The translations under genes and the position numbers were made by a program. Positions 12,096 to 25,949 of a stretch of DNA of 64,000 bases are shown here, in pieces. Positions within the stretch are counted from its first letter, which is position 1. Every line of letters starts with the position of its first letter. Source of the DNA: Triatoma infestans. Lineage: Eukaryota; Arthropoda; Insecta; Hemiptera; Reduviidae. Where the stretch lies: the NCBI GenBank assembly GCA_011037195.1, contig JAAEAF010000186.1, positions 164,112 through 228,111 on the forward strand, read 5' to 3'. A model generated the notes under the pieces. It was not told the origin of the DNA, made no database searches, and was given only the letters and a program-made list of their open reading frames with translations.

Positions 12096-15000
12096 ATGCC
12101 GCTTCTGGTTGCTAATGAACAATCGCACCAAAATTCTACGAAATTAGAAAAATTCGTGCCCAATAATGCTGCTGATATACAGAAAAATTCATCTGATTTG
12201 ATACAAAATTCACCTGCAAAAGCCCGAAAAGCAAAAAGGATTCGGTTTCTTTGTAATGGAGATCGTTTCAGTAAAGGAGTTATTATGGCTATAACTCCCG
12301 AAAGGTATAGATCGTTTGATAGTTTGTTAAATGAATTAACAAGAGCGTTATCGAACAATGTTAATCTTTCCACTGGTGTTAGAGTTTTGTATACAATGGA
12401 TGGAAGGAAAATATGTAGTCTAGAAGAATTAGAAGATGGCAAGCATTATGTATGTTCGGGCCAAGGAGATACTTTTAAACGCATAGATTATTCTGTATCT
12501 TTATCTACCGCTCCAAAAATTAAACCTGCGCGCTCATTTACTCGTCTTTCATCTCCTAACGCCCAAATTTTATCTTCCAAGGGGACCAGTAATATTGTAA
12601 GACCACGAATTATCATAATTGTTCGTAACGGAAACAGACCAAGAAAAATAATGAGACTACTATTAAATAAACGAAATGCTCCTTCCTTCGATCATACTTT
12701 ATCAACTATAACAGAAGTAGCAAAGTTAGATACTGGAGCTGTAAGAAAAATATTTAATTCAAGAGGATCTCAGGTATTTAATTCATATTAATTGTATTGA
12801 ACCATTTTTCTTATATTTTATAAAATAAATCGCGTTTCCGAAACTTATATAAAAAACATAGATCTGTGTCGGGAATTCCCTGACATAACGATTGATCTAA
12901 TCATTAATATTATGCATAGCACCATGTCAGAAAGCGATTCAGCATGTAATTCTAATAATACTGTAAGTAATTTGTGTTAATTTAAATGATAATATATTGT
13001 TATAATCAGTGAGAGTTATTGTTTCAGTTATTTTGCCAATTTAATTATTTAAGTTCTTTAAAGAATTTGTTAATGTACAATATCAAGTGTTAATGAAAAA
13101 TCAATACAAAATTAAAATTAATCTATAATTACTACAGTACCATAATATTAAAATTTCAATTAAATTTTGCTTATTGTATAAGTTCCAAGGAAATATAACA
13201 TATTATCGACAAAAAATAATTGTATGAGTCATATAGGCACAAGTATAAAATACATATTTTTTCTGTATATTGAAACATTATATTTTATATTGTTTCTGCA
13301 TTTAGGTAACATCTTTAGAAGGATTTTTTGGCACAGACGACATTTTTTATGCATACGGATCAGAAAGAGCTTATCCAGATGACTTTGACTTTGACTTGGA
13401 AGGTATTATTAATTGGTTTAATCATTTGATAGTTTTTTTTTTGGCTCATCAACTTCAAGGTTATTAGCGCCCTTATTTGAAGTTATTTATAAATACATGT
13501 ATATAGGGAATATTTTACAAAGCCAAATACATTGTGACCAAGAGGATCTATTGTTGCTCCTTGCTTGGTATTGTTGCAAATATTGAATAGAATATGCAGG
13601 TGAAATTGGAAGTGAAGTGTGTAGGGTGAGTTAGAGTTTGCTATAGATATTTATACCAGTTATCTATACAAATAGTCCAGTTATTTATACAAATAATATC
13701 CAGAAATTTGATATAAATTATGTTTGTTGGGGATATTGGTATTATGTTGTTGTTAGGTGTGTAGATGTGTACGATTATGTTACGTTGTTGTACGATGAAG
13801 TAAATGTGAGGAGGGTGTGGCTACAAAATCAAATCCACTGCGAACTAAAAGATCTATTAGTGTTCGCTTATGAATCAATGTTTATGTTGGGTATACTCAT
13901 ACGTAAAGTATAACAATTTGCAGATAGTAAGCTTGAGTTTGCCTGTAGGAACATATCAATTCTCTTCTCAGCAGGCCTGACTGTGTTATGGTTTACAGTG
14001 TAAGGTTTGTTAAGCTGGATAATAATAGGGAGCAAAGTTCCCTGAAGATGTAACCAATCTACTACCCCTAAGAATAGGCTATTACGCATGCTTTATCATC
14101 TCAGAGGAAGTGCAGTCCATTTCTCCACTGGGAAGGAAATTTAAGTAAAAATAAATAATTATTTGTTGTGGTTGGTCCGCGGAGCTGAAAGGCATCAGAG
14201 ATATTTTCATAATAGTCTCCTTCCATTTTGTGGTCATCGGCCGGTACCGGGCGGTCTCCCATCATCAGGATATCTTGAACAGTGTATAACATAGGCTTGC
14301 ACCTAGCAAAATTAGTGTATAAACTAATTTCACGGAAAATATCTCTGATAAATAATTATATTTAATTTGTGGGAGGAGGTGAATCTCTCTTAATTACATG
14401 TAATCTATTCATTTAATTCAGTTGTATTTTTTTTGTTCATAGAGTTGAAAGGTATTCAAGCTTTGCAGAAAGGTCTACGTAGAAATGGTGGTGATTTAAA
14501 GTCGGGAACTCATTGCTTGGACAAATTTGGTGTGTATGAATATTAGGTCCATAATTTATTTAATCTTTGCGTTAATTTTGTATTTATTATCAAGAAATAA
14601 GGTTACGGTGTAATAAATTATCATTAGGTAATAATTTGGTATTTAACTTTTATTCACGGAAGTAATTTCGTCATGATTAATGGTGCTAATAGCCAGTAAA
14701 ACATTCCTATTAGCTATTTGTAGATAAATTACAATAAAATTGAGTAAAAAAAGTATTATGGATTTAATGCAATGATGAAATTATTATTAAAATTAGTTAC
14801 TTGTATTGTAGGTTGTTGTTGAAGACAGATGTTAAAGGATAGTTTTGACTAAGAAGCTTATGCATAAGTACCTACAGTAAACATTTTAATAATATACAAT
14901 TGCACCATTAATCATTACTAACATTGCATACCCTGCTGACGAGTTAAATTAGGGACAGGATTCTCAGTGATAGCCCTCTGTAGCTGGTCGAGTCGAAGAT

Positions 15001-18000
15001 CTTCGGATGGGGAAAGGCATATTTTGTCATGATTTTCCCCTTTTCTCCAGTATCATTGTTGTCTAGCTGCTACCTATCAGAAATAATATTGGATAAAGGC
15101 GAAGACTGCCGCTTAGTTTGAAGGCGGTTTAGCTCTTTCTAATTGAATATTGACTTGGAACTTTTATTAAAATGAATTTAAAGTATTGTTTTCGCTATAA
15201 GCTAAATTAGATTAATAAAAAAATTCTGGCTTACTGTTTTCGAAAGCAGAGTCGGCGTTCTTCTTTTCACAATCAAAACTTTATTTTATAACATTTTAAA
15301 GAGCAATTTATTTTTAGTGAAGTGTACATAATGCGTAATCATCACAGCGATTTACCAAACAAATGAAAATTGACGCGATGAAAATGATGTACCATATTCT
15401 AATATAATGCTTCAGATTTAAATAAACTATGCCCGTAAATATATGAAAATGAAAAAACAAATAATTGCAGACTGCATTTAAATATTTGGAAACATTGTTG
15501 CTAAATTGAATTCCTAATCGTCACTGATGCAGTCTGTATCATTGTTCCTCGGGATAATGTATAGTATTAGAGAAACGCCATTTCAACTTTATTTGTAGAG
15601 ATTGCATAACTTAACAGTAATAGGGATGGGATCAGCTCAGTGGTAGAGATGTGCACGCGGAGGTCCCGGTCGAGTCCAGGGAGTGCTACCCTCAGATTTT
15701 CTACCATAAGCAGATTCTACATCTTACTGCTCCGGGGGGGAAGGAGAAGTGTTGTCTATAAGAGATGTAAATTATTATTATATTATTATTTTTATTTTAA
15801 TGTTTTTATGGCGTCTTTGCTGATTGCTGGGGTCTTTGGCCACATTCTTCGTCTTCTCACGTCTATGGAATTAACAATTATTACAAGTTATGCGTTTGTA
15901 CATAGAATAATTTCATTATTTTCGCGGAATGCACACTTAATTTTTATATAAACTAGCATTTATTATTATTTTTTTTAGCGCATCGACAACTGTGGTCATT
16001 AGCGCCATTATTATTATTATTATTTTAAATTAAGGCAGGTCAATATCTATGGTCGTTGGCGCTCGGAGCCTTCTCACTGCATGCCCGGCGTCCGGACAGT
16101 GTTCTCTCGTTGCAGACAGCACTGCCCATCACCGGTCAGTGAACTTAGAGGCTCCTAGGAAAAAAAAATCTAAGGCAGCACAGCGGGACTCGCGTGGGAA
16201 TCCAGTACGCTAACCACTAAGCTATTCCCTTTCCTTTGTTATTATTATTACATTATTTACTATTTGACAATCTCCGATTATTCTAAAACTTTACAGGCAA
16301 AGATGTTCCCAAATTACCTAATAAAACTAAAGCATTGAAGGCGCAGAAGAGGCAAGATTCTTCTTTAAATATTCCATCCAAAGTTTTGGGAAAATATACG
16401 ATAGGTCAAATAATAGGTGATGGAAACTTCGCTGTCGTCCGTAAATGTGTTGATAAGTTAGTATGTCTTCGTTTCATTTAATAAGTTCTTTGATTTAAGT
16501 GTTACTAATCTTATGAATTGTTTTAGAACCAAAAATACAGAGCACGCCCTTAAAATAATTGATAAATCGAAATGTATAGGAAAAGAGCATATGATTGAAA
16601 ATGAAGTTGCAATTTTAAGAATTGTAAATCATCCAAATATTATTCAGTTAATAGCTGAATATGACACATCTAGCGAATTATTCTTAGTAATGGAGTTGAT
16701 AAAGGTAAGCCTATTTTGAATTTTCGAGATTTGTTCAAAATTTATTAAAGAAATGAGGGCAAATGAAATATTGATTAAATGTGGATAATGAGCTAGGACT
16801 GTGAAAGTTCTTTATACGGATGTTTAGCAGTTTTTAGTGGACCGTCATGCTTAAGTGGCAAAGTGGCATTTAGTAGTGAAATAAGCTTGAAGTAGGCTAC
16901 AGTTTTATAGTTAACTAGTATTCAGTTGTAACTCGGATTAATAACCAATCGTGCAGTTTTCAGTAGGTCTCATTCATGGGAGAGAAGGTGAAAATGGTTT
17001 ACAATCGTGCAGTTTTCAGAGGTCTCATTCATGGGAGAGAAGGTGAAAATGATTTATAGTGGTAATTCAGCAGATTTCTCTTCTTTTTTTGTTTTCAACC
17101 GATAGAAGAATAATTTTGCTACGCATATTTCAAGGTACATATTATATCTCTAAGGTCGTTAATTGTTCTAAGCTGAAAACTGCAAGGTAGGTACATTTTC
17201 TCATTTGAAGAACTGAAATGACATGTGTCATAAATGTTCATAATGAATAAAAAAGATTGTCATTGTTCTACATACCAGACTAATTGTTTAACCCTACTCG
17301 CATTCTTGCGTTTATAATTAAAAATAAATGCTCATCGACTTTTTTTTTTAATTAAGTATAAATCAATAAATCAGCAGTTCTCGTACTTTTTATGTTTTAC
17401 ACACCTCCTGAAAATGTAAAACTACATAACGTACCCTTGTGTATATGAAGTTCGTTCAATAAGTCTCTAAATTTGTTTAGAAAAGCTTTCTAATTAATTT
17501 AAACAGATTTTTGCTTATAATTTTAACTAGGCCCAGGAACTTCTCCATAAGAGCCTTCCACTCTAGTAGTCCTATGGTAAAATTTGGGCTTTTTCAATCC
17601 AAACAAGATTATTATGTAAACAAAGCAAGGAACTTTTTCAACGCCCCTGGCAGACAAAACTATAGCAAACATAGGAATAAAATAAAAAATTAATAATGCA
17701 CATTAAATTTTGTTCTACAGTGCAGTGAAGCAGTTAAAAATTAGCTAAACTTAGCGACTTTATTAATAAATGATTTACTTTACAAGTTTTGCGTGCATTC
17801 CCAAAGATTTTATGCATAACCTAAGTTGAAAACCGGTCAACTTAAGGGTTTAAATTTATAAGTAAAATTAGCAGTTAGGAAATAAAGGTCTTCTTTGTGT
17901 CAGTCAAATCTACTGCGACTTAAAAGATTTTTGGTGACTTAAAATATATATATTTGGGGCCCCAGTGCTGGATAAAATCATAGATTTTTTTTACTTCCTC

Positions 18001-21000
18001 TTGCACCAAGTAGGAAGTATTACGATCGTATCAAATATTCGAAATTGAGTTTTCACCGAAAATAATGTTTTGAGTGAAAATAAAAAAATGTTTTTAGCGA
18101 ATGGTTTTTAGTTCGTGCGTACGCGAATGAACAAAATATCTCAAAAATCGAAAAATCGCAAAAAGTTCAAACTTGGTATTCCGTTTAGTTACCATCACCG
18201 CATCTGACTCGACGGTTTCGGGCAAAATCCATTAACCGTAATCGTAACTGTACTGACTGTTTTTTTTTTTAGTTTTTCGCCGTTTTCCCCCAAAAATAGC
18301 TCCAACAATTTTTATTAAACTTTATGCTATTTACATACATAAATATCTATAAAGTATATTTTAAACATTTTCCTAGGTAAATTGATTTTTGGTGGTCTGA
18401 GGAAACAGTAGCGTTAAGCTTTCCTCTGAAGTACCACTTCAGTAAAATGTGTATGGTTCTTCCACCTCTATAATTAATATACATTAGAAGCATTGCTAGA
18501 ATTCTAACTTTGAAGAATTTCGGTTAACCGAATGTGCGATTTTACAGTTGGTTTTTGAGTTTTTTTTTAAATTTTGTCGAAAACGACTACTTAGTATTTC
18601 CTTTTTTAACATTTTCCTGAAAAAATTATGTTAGGTAGTTCTGAGGAATCGGAGATTTACAATTCAATTGTGTTTGTTCTGTGTAATGTAATAATTCTCT
18701 ACCTTCCTCGGTTGGTAGGTGGCACTAGTCCCCCATCACTTGTGTGTTTTGTTAGGATAAATGAGCAAAATTAGATATTGAAAGAAAATTTGTAATTTTA
18801 TGAGAAGTAAGAGAAAGTCATGTGAGTGTTTCAGACCAGATGTTTTGTGTTTCCTTGTGTGTAAGTCGGTATTGTATTTTTGTAAAATATTTTTTCCAAG
18901 TTTGAGTGAATACATACTCACCATGTGAAAGTGAGCTAGATGTTTGTCCCTTCTTAGCTGCTAGAGGTTGCCAGTTTGTACGCTAAACCTAAGATACATA
19001 GAACTTCTGCATGTCTTACTGTACTATTTTGGCGGTGTCAGAGTAAATGTTATTCGTATTGTTAAACTTAGAACCCGCTGGGACGCAAGGAGTTCTTAAG
19101 AGCTGGCTAGCCTTCTTATCCCTTAGGCTTTCTTGTGTATAAAACGTTATTTTAGTTACCTCTTTAAATTATTATTAATTTATCGATTATTTAGGGGGGA
19201 GATTTGTTCGACGCTATATCAAGAGCAGTGAAATTTCCGGAAGCTGATGCTCAAGTTATGACTCAGAATTTAGCCTCAGCCCTGGCGTATTTGCATGAAC
19301 AGAATATTGTTCACAGGGATATCAAACCTGAGAACCTTCTTGTAAGTATTTATTCTGAGATAAATTTGATAAACATGATTAGAATGATATACTCTTTCCA
19401 TTGTACAAAACAACTTTTCAAACAATCGAAAATCAACATTCAAATTTATGATTATTGTTTTTTAAATAGTGTAATAATTCTGTTCTAGCAACCAAGGGGG
19501 AACAGAATTATTCATACAGCTGTGTTGTTCTGGTTCGTTGTAAATGTTCCCATTCCAAATCTTAGGCACGTCTAGAAGCAAAATTCACACATTCGAAAAA
19601 AGTGAAACATATTGTATGAATGTTTCCTTTGGATCCAGAACCCATAACCATGGCATTGATGCTCCTTAACTCATTGCACCGATTAGATAGATGTGCAAGA
19701 GTGTTCTGGTTCTTCCTGGAATAGCTTAGAGTATCTCTGCCCCGCGGCACTCCTGAGGAGCCAGTGTCCTTTCTTAATAGTATCATGTATATTTGACGAA
19801 AAAGTATTTGCAATAAAAACAAAATTTAACACCAAAATTAGATTTTTTTATTTCCCAAAAAGTATTACCAATAAATGAATATTTGAAGAATGATTAATAT
19901 AAAGTTAATAAAACAAGAAGTAAACATTATTAAATGTTCGTTAAGTGTCACACAGTCCACCTTACTGAACGCAATAAATAAAAATATGACCGCTTTCACT
20001 CACGCACTATATTTTTTTTGGACACTCTTTGAAATTATAACAATAATACATGTGACAATTTTATTGTCTGTAACGAGAGAACAGTGCACTGAAAATGCTC
20101 CGGGCGCAAATGACTATAGATGTTGACGCGCCTTAACTTAAAAAAAAAAAAATTATATTTATGAATTTCTTGCTACTTGATCAGAATATTGTTTATCGTG
20201 TGAGATTACAATTTTATTATTGCTGTTGCAACAGTATACGATACAAGCAAGAGGTTCAGGACCAGTTGCAAGATTTTTTTTTAATTTAAGGCGCGTCAAT
20301 GTCTATGGTCATTGGCGCCGGGAGCCTTCTCAGAGCACTGACGGCCTCCGGACAGTGTTCTCTCGTTACAGACAATACTGCCCATCACCAGACAGTGAGC
20401 TATAGAGGCCCTAGGAAGAAAGAATCTAAGGGTAGCATTGCTGGACTCGAACCCAGGTCCTCCGCGTGGGAGTCCAGTACACTAACCACTTAGCTATTCC
20501 CTTCTCTAAGATATTATTACACGACCAGTAATTACTGTCATATAATGTTGCGATGTATGCCAGTCAATAAAAATGATTATAGAAAAAAAAAAAAAATTAA
20601 TAGTAAGAAATATATTGTTTCTTAGGTAGAAATGGAAGGTGATAGATTGAAGACTCTCAAAGTGGCTGACTTCGGTTTAGCTCAGAAGGTGGATGGACCC
20701 CTTTTTACGGTATGTGGTACACCAACTTACGTTGCACCGGAGATACTCAATGAGACTGGCTACGGCTTAGAGGTATTCTTAATCTAGTTTTCATTGGAAA
20801 GTCCTAATCTTTGATTTATTTATGCTCTTATATTTATTTATGCTTTAGGGATTTTTCTTTGAAAGATGACAGTAGGTCTTAACAATATTGTATTTAAAAT
20901 TAGAGATTAAAGTGAACTAAATTTACTCCAGATTTCAATATTTTATAATAATAATGCATAATTTCAAAAAAACAAAACGACAGTATAAAAATACTTTCTT

Positions 21001-21037
21001 TACATTTTGCGGCACGGGGAAAACCGTCTACCGGGGG

Positions 21038-21074
<37 letters not shown>

Positions 21075-24000
21075 CTATATATATATATATAAAGAGAGAG
21101 TGAGAGAGAAACATACATACAAATCTTCATGCGATAGATAAAACAAAACGAAAAAATAGAGAAATAACAATTATGTTTTGTAAACGAAAGAAGAAATTGA
21201 AGTTAAAAGAAAGTAATAATTAAAATAAAAGAGAAAATTGAAGATAATAATAAATATAAACTAAAGAAAAACAATAAAAAAAAAATGAAAATGGATTAAT
21301 AATTATTAAAATTAAATTCGTTCATCAAATTTTTTCGATAAATCCAAACTTGCTGTGCAAATATAATTAGATTCAGGAAATTGTGCCCATTGAGAACAAG
21401 CCTTCAACACCTAAGTGAGAAAGTCTGAATTCAGAAAGGATTGGGAAAACCGCCAAAAAGTGTAACCCATTTTCGTTTACACGTAGATTGCACAAAGAGC
21501 AGTTAGAGACTTTCTATCTACCAAGTATTATAATTTAAGTAGTGTAATTTACTCCAACTCTCTATCTTTGAGAAAGAAAGCAGCCGAACTATTCTCCAAA
21601 TTTTGTCTAACTCTCTATACAAAGATAAACGTGAAGACGAACGACTATCTTCTCAGACTGTTCACGCTGCTTCGATTACAAACGTTGCAATATGGCCGAC
21701 AACTAGATTGCTCTGTGTTAAAACAGTCATGGCTCGAGGCAAAATCAAAGTCATATTCTTCAGTGAAAGATGACCAATGACTGAGCCAAAACCTTTTTTC
21801 CTAAAAATTTCTAATGCTCAAATTCGAGAAAGGCGGTAATAGGGAAGTTGGAGACTTTAAGAATATATCTGATGTGCAAATCCATAGTAAACACGTAAAG
21901 AAGAGTGGAGGAAGTAACAAAAATTAAGTTGGGAGGTACAAAGGTAAGCCAAATAATTTTTTTTTTAAACGAATTTTTTTTTAACAGATTTTACTGTTGA
22001 AACACCCAGACTTGGGCAGCAAACACATATGTGATAGTTCGAGAGACTGCTTTAAGGAAATATACTTAAAGAAAGGGGGAATCAGTCTACCGCAAACAAA
22101 ATCGGACTATAACCTATTAATAACAGACTTGGCAAAAGATATCCTTTCAAATAAGTGACAAGACAGTGTGGCATTAAATATTAATATTGGTTCAAAATTT
22201 CTATGGGAGAACTCTTTTAGAATCATCGCTCATTAGAAACAAGTCTGGCACCTTGCTTAAATACTAGAACCTTAGATTTGTTTACATTAATAGGAATATT
22301 CCATAGATTGCAATAGGATTCTAGAATCTGAATATTTCTCTAGAGTGTGATATGGTCTCGCTAAAAGAAGTACATCATAAGCATACATAAGTGCATTAAT
22401 TGTGTTATCACTTCTTGTAATTCCTTCAAATCCAAGGTAGGTCATCTTAAAAAAGAGAGAATAAAACCGGAAAAGCGAGAATAATAGGGACTGAGGAGGC
22501 AGCAACCCTGAAGAAGGCCATTCGTCACACCGAAAAGCTCGTTAATTCCCTTTTTATCCCTAATGGCAGAAGAGGCTTCCGAATACAAACATTTTGAAGT
22601 GTTAATACATTTTGACGATATTTCCAAATTAAAGGGTTTCAAATAAAGAGATCTGCGGTCCATGGGATCAAACGCCGCTGCATTTATAGCGTTCTTAATT
22701 TTTTATTTTAATTGTATAAAGCAAGTTATTAAATTTCAACATTTTCACAGCAATTCAATAAAGTAGGACATTAATTCTTTTTACACATTTACATCAATAC
22801 AAAATCTATTATTATTATTATTATTATTTTGACAAATCTGGTATAAAAATAATTTATTTTATTTGGATAAAAATAATTTTATTTGCTATAAAAATAATTT
22901 ATTTATTTATTTTATTTGGTATAAAAATAATTTATTTATTTTATTTGGTATAAAAATAATTTATTTATTTATTTCATTTGGTATAAAAATAATTTATTTT
23001 TTATTTTTAATCATGAAGTGTCAAAGAATGTAGAAGAACTAAATTTTAAAAACTGAGATGCAGTCTTGATGAAGTAGATAATGTTTCTCAGGTGATCAAG
23101 GATAATTCATTGTGATAACTTGTTGTATTAGTGATGCTCTGATTGCTTCAAGCTGAGAGCAATTAATTAGAGTATGATCTCCAATCTGAGTTCCTTAGAA
23201 CACAATCAGGCTTCCTGTGTAGGGCCGGGGTATAAGCCCTACAGTATTCCCTGCCCGTCGTAAGAGGCGACCAAAACGGACAAGGGTTTTCCGGGTACAG
23301 CTATAGCATGTCTTGGTTTTTCTTTGGTTAGCTATTGAGTAAGTTACAAGCTATTGAAGGCAGGCGCTGCGGCGTAATTTTTTCTCATTTTGAATATTTA
23401 CTTTTTAGACAAATTTATCTTTTTCTGAACTAGTTTACTATTCAGTAGGGCTGGGGTATAATAGCCCTACAGTATTCCTTGCCCGTCGTAAGAGGCGACC
23501 AAAAAGAGACAAGGGTTTTCCGGGTACAGCTATAGCATGTCTTGGTTTTTCTTTGGTTAGCTATTGAGTAAGTTACAAGCTATTGAAGGCAGGCGCTGCG
23601 GCTTAATTTTTTCTCATTTCTCATTTTGAATATTTACTTTTTAGACAAATTTATCTTTTTCTGAACTAGTTTATTATTCCATTTTGAATACTTTGAAATC
23701 TTACCGACCCTTCTTTGAATCGATTTATTGTCTATTATTATCTCATTTTGAATATTGAGAACCATTTTCAGACAAATTTAGCCTTTTGGGGCTAAATTGA
23801 GGCTGTGTGTAGGGCCCTGATCAAAAGAGAAGTTGACGGTACGAAGGCGAGGTGCATGAACGAGATTTCTCTACAAGAACAGTGGAGACAATGGTGGGAC
23901 AACGAACCATCAGAGTCAGTACGATAGGGGCTGCCCTACAGGGGCAGCCCTTAATGTGAAGCCTAGTAGTAGACGAACTCCTCTGCAAGTTGGCGGATCT

Positions 24001-25908
24001 GGACATATTCAGTCAGGGTTATGCTCTATGTTATAGTCATAGGGGAAAGTTCGAAGAAACGCTATGTGAAATACTATAAAGGGGTCTACGTATTACCAAT
24101 AGATGAGCCTTTCTGTGGGATTGGGAATAAATCCAACGAAAATACGGTAGTCCCTTTTACCAGAAGGTCTCTTGCATACTTAAAAAGTATCCGGTTAGCT
24201 GGAGTTGAACTAGAATGTAAGAAAGAAGTTAAATACCTTAGATTAACTTTCGGTAGTAAGCTCCAATGGAACAGGCATGTTAAACTAACTGCCAGTTAGC
24301 TACAAGGCGCTCTCATGGTGTGCAGGAGGAGGATGGCAGGCAAATCCTGGGGATGTCCTCCTAGCATTCCTAATTGGATGTACACCATGATGGTGAGACC
24401 AATTATACCTACGGCACGGAAGCGTGGTACAGTAGGACGAAGATTGGGAAAGTTAAGAAAACTCTTGACAAAGTACAGCGCCTTGCGTGCTTCTGCACGA
24501 CGGGAGCTATGAGGACGTGTCCCACAGCCGGGATTGAGTTCATCTTCAATCTCACCCGCTCCACCTGGTAGAGGAAAGGACGGTGAAGGGAGCCCTCCTC
24601 AGAATCTCTAGAGAGGGCGCGGGGGACATGGGCTAGTCCTTGGGGAGCGGACATTCCCTTCTGCCGGCTCCCTCGCCTGGAACCTCCATAGGGACAGTGT
24701 GGTTAAGAAATATAGCTTCCTTAGAAACTTCTCTTCGAAGCTAAGTACGAAGAGGGAGTGGAGCAAGGAACCCGCCCTGTCTAGATTAGCAAGCATATCA
24801 CTAAGTGGAATACAGACAGGTCCAAGACCCTCAAAGGAACTGGGGCAGAGGTGTTTGGCTTAGAACTAAACACTTGGAACCCATGGGTATGTTTCCCAGC
24901 ATCTTCCAGGCAAAAATTTACGCTGCTGTAAGGTGGGTTCAGTTTAACCCGGATATCGGAATCAGGAGATAGTTACACTTTCCGACACTCAGCTTGCCAT
25001 TAAAGCACTGAGCTGTTGTCATTCTAAAATGGTTTGGAAATGCCTAGGTAAGCTGAACGACTAGGCAGAAGAAATAAAGTTCCTAAGTGCCGGGACATGT
25101 GGAAGGTCATCCTAGCAAAGGAAGGCGCCTCTTGAGGCCTGGGCCCGGAGTCAGCGACTAGTTACTCTTGGAAGAATTCAGGAAAGAGGAGGTGGTGGAA
25201 AGAGCATGTCTCTGGGACACTCTCCCGGGACTGCGGCAGACCAAGGTCTGTCTGGGAGGTTATAACCAGGAAAGGTCGAAGGCCTGCATTAGTCTGAGTA
25301 AGAATAAGATCCGTATCTTATGGGATTTCGTACGGGGCGCTGCAGTCTCAATGGACACCTGAGGAAGCTGGCCCTAGAAGATGATGGCACATGCAGATTT
25401 TGTGGGGAGATGGAAGAAACTCCAATAAATCTCCTTACCGACCGCGGCGCCGTCATCCAAACAAGATTTACAGCCTGGACTGTTATCAGGTGAGGGAGGA
25501 GAAAATGCTCACCCTAGAACCCTCCAAGATCTGGGATTCCTTATGGAGCCCAACTAGGAAGGAGTGCTGTAGATGAGCAAGCTCACCTATGGTATCAGAG
25601 GGGGTACAATATATTTAAAAAAATTGTCTTTTACTACCTCATTTTGAAAATTGAGAATCACTTTAGTCACATATTCACGATAAGTAATAATTTGGTTCAA
25701 AAAGGGATTAATGCGGGAGAAAAGTGTTTCAAATTGTTCAGAAATAGGAAATACATTGGCTAAAAAAAAGGTTTAATTTGATGGGAAAAGGTTTCATTTA
25801 AATGGAAAAAAGTCCGATTTGAATGGCAAAAGGTTTACTTTGACCACTATATATATATCCCTTCTGGTAGAGGAAAGGACGGTGAAGGGCACCGTCACAC
25901 ATATATTT

Positions 25909-25949
<41 letters not shown>

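Noticed and set aside
15625..15700. A genuine tRNA gene
   Set aside because: Box A and box B are present, but no acceptor stem pairs and the downstream body matches a SINE family found several times here.
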